A program made the position numbers and the translations under genes. The notes under the pieces are model-generated. The model saw only the letters and a list, made by a program, of their open reading frames with translations, ran no database searches and had not been told where the DNA came from. Shown here piece after piece: positions 60,475-64,000 of a DNA stretch of 64,000 nucleotides (within the stretch, counting starts at the first letter, position 1; every line of letters starts with the position of its first letter). The stretch is from a virus: the IMG/VR virus record IMGVR_UViG_3300020054_000866, positions 45,823 through 109,822 of that record; one strand, written 5' to 3'.

Positions 60475-60855
60475 TCAGGAAGCGCTCTTCCGAGTGCGCC
60501 CCTTGAGCCGAGCGGAGGGGTCGCGCAGTTCGACACCAGCCTCGCGAACAAGCCGGCGAGCCTTGGCGTACGAAACACCGAGGTTCTTGCCAACGGCGTC
60601 GATGCTGAGGCCGGAGGTGTAGAGTCGTCCGGCGGTAGCCGCGTCGGTAACAGCCGGCGTGCTGTCTGAAATGAGGTTCTTCTCGTCTCGAAGCGTGCTC
60701 ATCGGGTCGACGGCGATAGTTTCAGCCGCAGTCGTAGTTGTAGTGTCTGTGTTGTTCATTTTCTGCCTCTTTTTGTCTTGTTGTATGTTCTGAAGCTCGG
60801 TTCTTGATCTTTCGATCAATGATCGTGCTTCGTTTAGTAGTGACTTTTCGCTCAT
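60475..60855 (-). CDS. HTH DNA-binding protein with resolvase-like C-terminal HTH
   Basis: A 126-residue protein from ATG 60855 (ATGA overlap). The N-terminal half is helical and hydrophilic (LLNEARSLIERSRTELQNIQ) with a Thr run. The C-terminal part, TAGRLYTSGLSIDAVGKNLG and VSYAKARRLVREAG, is a helix-turn-helix like those at the end of Hin-type resolvases. An internal start at MNNTD with agaggc upstream is possible. Likely regulator. Confidence 0.65.
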   Translation of the reverse strand: MSEKSLLNEARSLIERSRTELQNIQQDKKRQKMNNTDTTTTTAAETIAVDPMSTLRDEKNLISDSTPAVTDAATAGRLYTSGLSIDAVGKNLGVSYAKARRLVREAGVELRDPSARLKGRTRKSAS

Positions 60856-61010
60856 AGCAGATCGTCGAGTTGATTCAAACGCCTGTAGACGCGATCCATC
60901 TCGGATTGCAAGCGATTGCTTCGAGAAAGCTCCTCGTCGTACCGTAGCTGTAGCTGAGCGACCTGCCACTCGAGTTGAAGTATTCTCTCTTCATCGCTTA
61001 CGTCTTTCAT
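60852..61010 (-). CDS. Small coiled-coil protein
   Basis: A 52-residue protein from ATG 61010. Nearly all of it is a heptad helix (QLEWQVAQLQLRYDEELSR ... MDRVYRRLNQLDDLL). The longer frame upstream does not look like coding sequence. A -10-like TATAAT lies in the leader, 12 nt before the ATG. It ends with an ATGA overlap to the HTH gene, so the pair is coupled. Confidence 0.6.
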   Translation of the reverse strand: MKDVSDEERILQLEWQVAQLQLRYDEELSRSNRLQSEMDRVYRRLNQLDDLL

Positions 61011-61053
61011 ATTGTCTTTTTCATTATACAGATCTTGGTTGTCGATTAGAACA

Positions 61054-61242
61054 TCAGGGCTGTGACCTACGGAAAGACTCGACGACGTTCTGAGACGGCG
61101 AAACAACTCCAAGAAGCGTGGCTGGCTGTTCTTTCTCATGCTTATCAATTCTTATCGACATTCTCCAAGCGACAACCGCGATGATTGTCGACAGTGCCGT
61201 CAGCGCGAAGCACGCCAGTGTCACGACGCCGGCGCGTTTCAC
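61054..61242 (-). CDS. Small single-TM protein
   Basis: A 62-residue protein from GTG 61242, which overlaps the upstream stop (GTGA); agagg lies before it. The helix VVTLACFALTALSTIIAVVAW spans the membrane, and a charged region (RMSIRIDKHEKEQ) and a C-terminal tail follow. The shape fits a spanin-like or membrane-regulatory peptide. The extended frame upstream is a shadow of the next gene. Confidence 0.6.
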   Translation of the reverse strand: MKRAGVVTLACFALTALSTIIAVVAWRMSIRIDKHEKEQPATLLGVVSPSQNVVESFRRSQP

Positions 61243-61421
61243 CTCTGGACCTCTGACATTTCCCGCAAATGATGCTTGCGTTCGTTGTCGCACGTCGGGA
61301 TCGCAGTAAGCGCGAGGTACGTAGTGATGCGATTCCCGCATGCCGGGCACTTCCAAACGTGCTCACCTCGTTTCACGACGGGCTCCCTTCTCTTCGACTT
61401 GGTTGCTTGTTGCTTCGCCAT
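61239..61421 (-). CDS. Small zinc-ribbon-like protein
   Basis: A 60-residue basic protein from ATG 61421 (a TTG 12 nt earlier is in frame). It has VWKCPACGNRITTY, a CxxC pair, and a later PTCDNERKHH, which could complete a metal site with Cys and His. The N terminus is Lys/Arg-rich. A -10-like TAATAT overlaps the WhiB stop codon upstream. Confidence 0.5.
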   Translation of the reverse strand: MAKQQATKSKRREPVVKRGEHVWKCPACGNRITTYLALTAIPTCDNERKHHLREMSEVQR

Positions 61422-61435
61422 AGCGAAAGACAATA

Positions 61436-61702
61436 TTACATAGACTCTTGCTTCTGAGTTGACTTTCTGTCATTTCTCAGGGTTTTTCTGATCTGCCGCT
61501 TGATTTTTTCGCGCTGGTTCGTTGTAAGTCCGGCCCAGACGCCAAGGTCCGTGTGTTTCATCGCGTGCTCGTAGCACTTTTCTCTTGCACTACACGACTG
61601 GCAGATCTTTCTGGCTCTTTCTACTGTCTTTTTCGACGTTTCGTTGAAAAATAGCTCTGATTTTCCCGAGCAGGGTGCGTTTTTCATCCATGACGGCGTC
61701 AC
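61436..61702 (-). CDS. WhiB-family regulator (second copy)
   Basis: An 88-residue protein from GTG 61702 behind aggaga. The four Cys are in APCSGKS and ICQSCSAREKCYEH, and DLGVWAGLT is the WhiB turn. The C terminus is a basic helix (REKIKRQIRKTLRNDRKS), typical of the DNA-contacting part. This small form matches classical phage WhiB proteins, while the copy at 15436 carries an additional zinc ribbon. It is downstream of the HslV-like gene. Confidence 0.88.
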   Translation of the reverse strand: MTPSWMKNAPCSGKSELFFNETSKKTVERARKICQSCSAREKCYEHAMKHTDLGVWAGLTTNQREKIKRQIRKTLRNDRKSTQKQESM

Positions 61703-61710
61703 TGTGTCTC

Positions 61711-62301
61711 CTAGGGTGCTATGGTCTGAGAGATTACCTGTGATGGTAGCCTTGAACCTGTGTCAAGTTTTGTTGCTATTTCAATAGCTCTCTGAACATA
61801 CTCTACCGCGAGCACGTCTGAGAGAAAGTTCGGATTGTAGTCGCATAGAGCGTTCATCGCGCCGATCGCATAGTCTCCGCCGCTGCCGGCGCTATAGAAC
61901 CCATATCTGTCTCGAGTCCAAGCGTAGTCTTCGTCTACCGCGTAGATCACGCCGCGAACTGAGATGATGAGCGACGACCCGTGAGCTGCTTGCTCTTTGT
62001 CGCTCTTTGTCGCGTATCCGTGGGACTCAAAGCACTCGCGGAGGGCAGGTATGAACTTCGACGTGAAAAACGAATCCAAGTCTGCGCCAAAGACTTTCGG
62101 CGGCTTTGGCGGATCAAAAGCGTGACAAACGATGTTGATCGCACGAAGATCGCCGGCAGTCGCCATGACATAGCCTGACTTTTCGGTCATCTTCGAGACA
62201 CCAGGCGCGAGGCTGTATGCTCTGCCGTTGTCGTCGGACACGAGCGAATCGCAGCCAACAACTGACCAGGTGTCGCCTTGAACCGCGAGAATTGTCGTCA
62301 C
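61711..62301 (-). CDS. HslV/proteasome-beta-like Ntn-hydrolase
   Basis: A 196-residue protein. From GTG 62301 it reads MTTILAVQGDTWSVVGCDS, so removing Met leaves Thr1, the catalytic nucleophile of HslV and proteasome beta subunits. The second half, SLIISVRGVIYAVDE and GFYSAGSGGDYAIGAMNAL, matches HslV's SLIITGNGDV and IGSGGPYA. Asp near residue 18 (GCDS) and Lys near 38 (SKMTEK) fit the Asp17/Lys33 catalytic partners. An upstream ATG adds seven residues and would hide Thr1. The GTG lies 6 nt after TATAGT. Role: intracellular proteolysis or a maturation peptidase, substrate unknown. Confidence 0.75.
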   Translation of the reverse strand: MTTILAVQGDTWSVVGCDSLVSDDNGRAYSLAPGVSKMTEKSGYVMATAGDLRAINIVCHAFDPPKPPKVFGADLDSFFTSKFIPALRECFESHGYATKSDKEQAAHGSSLIISVRGVIYAVDEDYAWTRDRYGFYSAGSGGDYAIGAMNALCDYNPNFLSDVLAVEYVQRAIEIATKLDTGSRLPSQVISQTIAP

Positions 62302-62307
62302 ATCGGT

Positions 62308-62313
62308 ACTATA
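62308..62313 (-). promoter_or_regulatory. -10 box (TATAGT) for the HslV-like gene, leaderless arrangement
   Basis: TATAGT on the minus strand, 6 nt (ACCGAT) before GTG 62301. The TAG stop of the upstream gene lies inside the box. Confidence 0.55.
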
Positions 62314-62638
62314 CCTTGTCAATGATCGACAGCGGCACCTTCACCTCGACGCCATGCGAGATTCCGTTCTCATCGACTGACGAAAACCTTCCGACCGGCC
62401 TGTCAAATCGCATGAGAAGCTTTGTTCGCGCTTTGCCGACAATTGTCCCGAGCTCGCCGTGAATATACGCCGGCGACGCCTTAGTGTTCACGCGTACGCG
62501 GTCTCCGATCAGATAGTCGTCGACTTTCGCGGTCACGCGAATCTTTTCTCGTCTCTCGGCGACCGCGTTGTCAATGTTGAAAAGATCTCCGTCAAGCCGG
62601 CCGCTCTCAATTGCTTTCAATACTTCTTCTGCGTCCAT
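62309..62638 (-). CDS. KOW/SH3-like hypothetical protein
   Basis: A 109-residue protein. After a helical start (AEEVLKAIESGRLDG) comes a beta barrel region, YLIGDRVRVNTKASPAYIHG then ELGTIVGKARTKLLMRFDRP, which resembles KOW/SH3-type domains. It has a good site (ctggag) before the ATG at 62638. It might bind RNA polymerase or RNA, but that is only a fold-based guess. Confidence 0.6.
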   Translation of the reverse strand: MDAEEVLKAIESGRLDGDLFNIDNAVAERREKIRVTAKVDDYLIGDRVRVNTKASPAYIHGELGTIVGKARTKLLMRFDRPVGRFSSVDENGISHGVEVKVPLSIIDKV

Positions 62639-62674
62639 ACGTCGCTCCAGTGTTGTGTTGTGTTGTGTTGTTGC

Positions 62675-63202
62675 TTACGCGACAAGAACTATCTCGTCGC
62701 GGAGGCGCTTTGTTGCTCTGTGAAGAGCTACTCGAACGGCTGCGTCACTCATTTGCAGCTTTGCTGAGATCTCCTTTGACGAAAGCTCCCAAGCGTACCG
62801 CAACGAGACGATTTCACGCGATCTGTCGTCAAGCACTTCGAAAGCTTTCCTGAGAGCTTCTACGTTTGCTCGGTAGTCGTCATTCTCGAATGCGTAGACG
62901 TCTTCGCAAGACAGTTTGCCGTTGAACGCGAAGGAAAAGTTTTCTGGGTCGCAGGGCTCAGTCTTTCTCGCGGAATTTCTGCGATGCTCGTCCATGACTG
63001 CCGCGTGCGCGATCACGAGAGCAAGCGATCGAAGACCGCTGGTCCCGCCGTAGACTGAGTCTCGAGCAAGCAGCTTAGAGAAAGTCATCGAGACGATCTC
63101 GTCTGGGTCGCTCGACCCCTTCTTTGTCGCGTACGACGCGATCATCTTCTTGAACGATCGGTACTCTTTTTCGAGAGTTGAAGCTACGTTTGTCGTTGTC
63201 AT
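62675..63202 (-). CDS. ECF-type RNA polymerase sigma factor
   Basis: A 175-residue protein from ATG 63202. Region 2 is visible as SSDPDEIVSMTFSKLLARDS then LRSLALVIAHAAVMDEHRR. Region 4 is DDRSREIVSLRYAWELSSKE and ISAKLQMSDAAVRVALHRAT, a clear sigma-4 helix-turn-helix. There is no region 1 or 3, as in ECF sigmas. It follows a 32-residue membrane peptide by 5 nt with no Shine-Dalgarno, so coupling is likely. It is a candidate for recognising the CTAAAGA promoters. Confidence 0.85.
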   Translation of the reverse strand: MTTTNVASTLEKEYRSFKKMIASYATKKGSSDPDEIVSMTFSKLLARDSVYGGTSGLRSLALVIAHAAVMDEHRRNSARKTEPCDPENFSFAFNGKLSCEDVYAFENDDYRANVEALRKAFEVLDDRSREIVSLRYAWELSSKEISAKLQMSDAAVRVALHRATKRLRDEIVLVA

Positions 63203-63207
63203 TCGCG

Positions 63208-63306
63208 TCAGTGAAGAATGAAGATGCTCGTCAGTAGAGTGGCCACCCCCGCTGCCAAGCAACTAAGCGCAAACCACCAGCCAACATCATCGGCGTTTTT
63301 GTTCAT
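63208..63306 (-). CDS. 32-residue membrane peptide upstream of the sigma factor
   Basis: ATG 63306 begins a 32-residue ORF: a polar start with two Asp, then WWFALSCLAAGVATLLTSIF, a single membrane helix. There is no ribosome site; the ATG lies exactly 6 nt after TATAAT. It ends 5 nt before the sigma factor gene. It may be a membrane tether or anti-sigma peptide; no family exists that I recognise. Confidence 0.6.
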   Translation of the reverse strand: MNKNADDVGWWFALSCLAAGVATLLTSIFILH

Positions 63307-63312
63307 GAAGAT

Positions 63313-63336
63313 ATTATAATGTCTTTAGAAAGACAT
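63313..63336 (-). promoter_or_regulatory. CTAAAGA-N3-TATAAT promoter with a palindrome over the box
   Basis: On the minus strand CTAAAGA (63322-63328), spacer CAT, TATAAT (63313-63318). A perfect inverted repeat, ATGTCTTT-AG-AAAGACAT (63319-63336), covers the CTAAAGA box. This is the only CTAAAGA site seen with such a palindrome, so it may be specially regulated. Confidence 0.65.
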
Positions 63337-63677
63337 CAGGCCCAAGACGGCAGAGGAAGCGTCACGATCTTTCCGTAAATTTTGTCGCGCGCTTCGTTGA
63401 TGATCGCCCTGTCCAGCGCCTCGAAGTACTCGATCGCGGGCTCAAACGATCCCAGCCCGCGGTGCTTTGCCCAGTCTTTGAACTCCTCGAGTGCTTCGTC
63501 AAATGAGCTACACGGCTGACGGAAGTTGATTCGGACTTTTCGCAGCACGCGCGGCGAGTTGTTGCCTGTCATTTGTATTTCGAGCCACCACTTGTTGTCG
63601 CTCGAGCACTCGGCATTGACGAGAGGCGACATAATCGTCACGTCAATCTCGATGGTCGGGGTCGCTGTCGTTGTCAT
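63336..63677 (-). CDS. Hypothetical protein, leaderless
   Basis: A 113-residue protein. The N-terminal half is beta (TPTIEIDVTIMSPLVNAE, then LRKVRINFRQ), and the C-terminal half has helices (SFDEALEEFKDWAKHRGLGS and FEALDRAIINEARDKIYG). No family recognised. The ATG has no ribosome site but follows TAAGAT by 6 nt. Its stop lies inside the palindrome of the next promoter. Confidence 0.6.
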   Translation of the reverse strand: MTTTATPTIEIDVTIMSPLVNAECSSDNKWWLEIQMTGNNSPRVLRKVRINFRQPCSSFDEALEEFKDWAKHRGLGSFEPAIEYFEALDRAIINEARDKIYGKIVTLPLPSWA

Positions 63678-63683
63678 GAGGTC

Positions 63684-63699
63684 ATCTTACTTTCTTTAG
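63684..63699 (-). promoter_or_regulatory. CTAAAGA-N3-TAAGAT promoter
   Basis: On the minus strand CTAAAGA (63693-63699), spacer AAG, TAAGAT (63684-63689), then 6 nt to the ATG at 63677. Confidence 0.65.
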
Positions 63700-63700
63700 A

Positions 63701-63901
63701 TCAAGCACGTTCTTCTGCGCTGAGCCGCTTGACCTGCTCTTTTTCCGCGGAGGTGACGTACGACGACTTCATCGCGGATTTCATCGCCCGGAGATGGCTT
63801 TCGTGATGATACAGCCGCGCCACGGCGTATTCGCTTGCGAACGACCGCGGCCATCCGGTTCTCTCAACGATGTTGTCAATAACTTCGCTGTACTTGCCCA
63901 T
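63701..63901 (-). CDS. Small hypothetical protein, leaderless
   Basis: A 66-residue basic protein. The helices KYSEVIDNIVERTGWPRSFA and AEKEQVKRLSAEE bracket a His-rich loop (YHHESHLR). No family recognised. The ATG has no Shine-Dalgarno and lies exactly 6 nt after TACAAT. Confidence 0.6.
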   Translation of the reverse strand: MGKYSEVIDNIVERTGWPRSFASEYAVARLYHHESHLRAMKSAMKSSYVTSAEKEQVKRLSAEERA

Positions 63902-63907
63902 GCCTAC

Positions 63908-63923
63908 ATTGTATCTTCTTTAG
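63908..63923 (-). promoter_or_regulatory. CTAAAGA-N3-TACAAT promoter
   Basis: On the minus strand CTAAAGA (63917-63923), spacer AGA, TACAAT (63908-63913), then 6 nt (GTAGGC) to the ATG at 63901. The box begins directly after the stop of the next upstream gene. Confidence 0.7.
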
Positions 63924-64000
63924 TTAGTAGATTTCAAACCCGCCGGAATGAACTAAGAAGTCTGCGAACTCCGCGATGTCGACAGTGCTTAGCCGGTGGC
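63924..64000 (-). CDS. C-terminal fragment of a gene cut by the window edge
   Basis: An open frame from the window end to a TAA at 63924-63926. The visible residues (LSTVDIAEFADFLVHSGGFE) are helical and acidic. The 5' part lies outside the window, so no function can be given. Confidence 0.5.
   Translation of the reverse strand, partial: HRLSTVDIAEFADFLVHSGGFEIY

Noticed and set aside
1-64000. CRISPR arrays, tRNA and rRNA genes, insertion sequences, integrase and attachment sites
   Set aside because: None recognised on reading: no regular repeat-spacer array, no transposase or integrase motif. tRNAs were not found by eye, but a covariance-model search would be needed to exclude them.

Overview
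The window is part of the genome of a tailed double-stranded DNA phage. It has an HK97-type head and, judging from a 1153-residue tape measure with no sheath gene in view, a long non-contractile tail. An actinobacterial host is inferred from two WhiB-type iron-sulfur regulators, a DUF732-like lipoprotein, a DUF1360 membrane protein, virion modules typical of actinophages, and many genes that appear to be transcribed as leaderless mRNAs. No tRNA, rRNA, CRISPR array, integrase or lysis gene was recognised.

Layout. (1) Positions 1-15.9 kb, plus strand, hold a compact, translationally coupled nucleotide, replication and DNA-modification block. It encodes a P-loop dNMP kinase fused to a uracil-DNA-glycosylase-like domain, a thymidylate-synthase homologue with the Asp substitution typical of dCMP-specific enzymes, a dCMP deaminase, a family A DNA polymerase, a second deaminase-fold protein, a RuvC-like resolvase, an SNF2 helicase, a RecB/Cas4-like nuclease, a Sak4-like ATPase, an SSB-like protein, two paralogous glycosyltransferase-like proteins, MazG, a C5-cytosine methyltransferase, a pyrimidine-dimer-glycosylase-like protein and a WhiB protein. 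(2) Positions 15.9-54.4 kb, minus strand, hold the late virion block. In transcription order it runs: HTH protein, portal, a conserved head gene, a 5188-residue giant multidomain protein, a 1375-residue protease polyprotein, major capsid, a second capsid-like protein, major tail protein, connectors, the G/GT frameshift pair, tape measure and fibre. (3) Positions 54.4-55.2 kb are a repeat-rich non-coding hub. (4) Positions 55.2-64 kb are almost all minus strand and hold terminase large subunit plus a dense set of small early-type genes: zinc fingers, membrane peptides, a lipoprotein, a second WhiB, an HslV-like Ntn-hydrolase and an ECF-like sigma factor.

Three things stand out. First, the giant late protein carries three ADP-ribosyltransferase-like domains, a HipA/PI-kinase-like domain, a DnaQ exonuclease, a UvrD-type helicase and a NUDIX domain. 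This is the architecture of a phage 'polyvalent protein' that could be packaged and injected. Second, the left arm looks like a pathway that makes a modified cytosine nucleotide, polymerises it and glycosylates it. Third, the right arm carries a recurrent promoter, CTAAAGA-N3-TAnnnT, and several minus-strand genes begin exactly 6 nt after their -10 box, which implies phage-wide leaderless expression possibly linked to the phage sigma factor.

All functions are read from motifs by eye. No database search was run, and domain positions in the long proteins are approximate.
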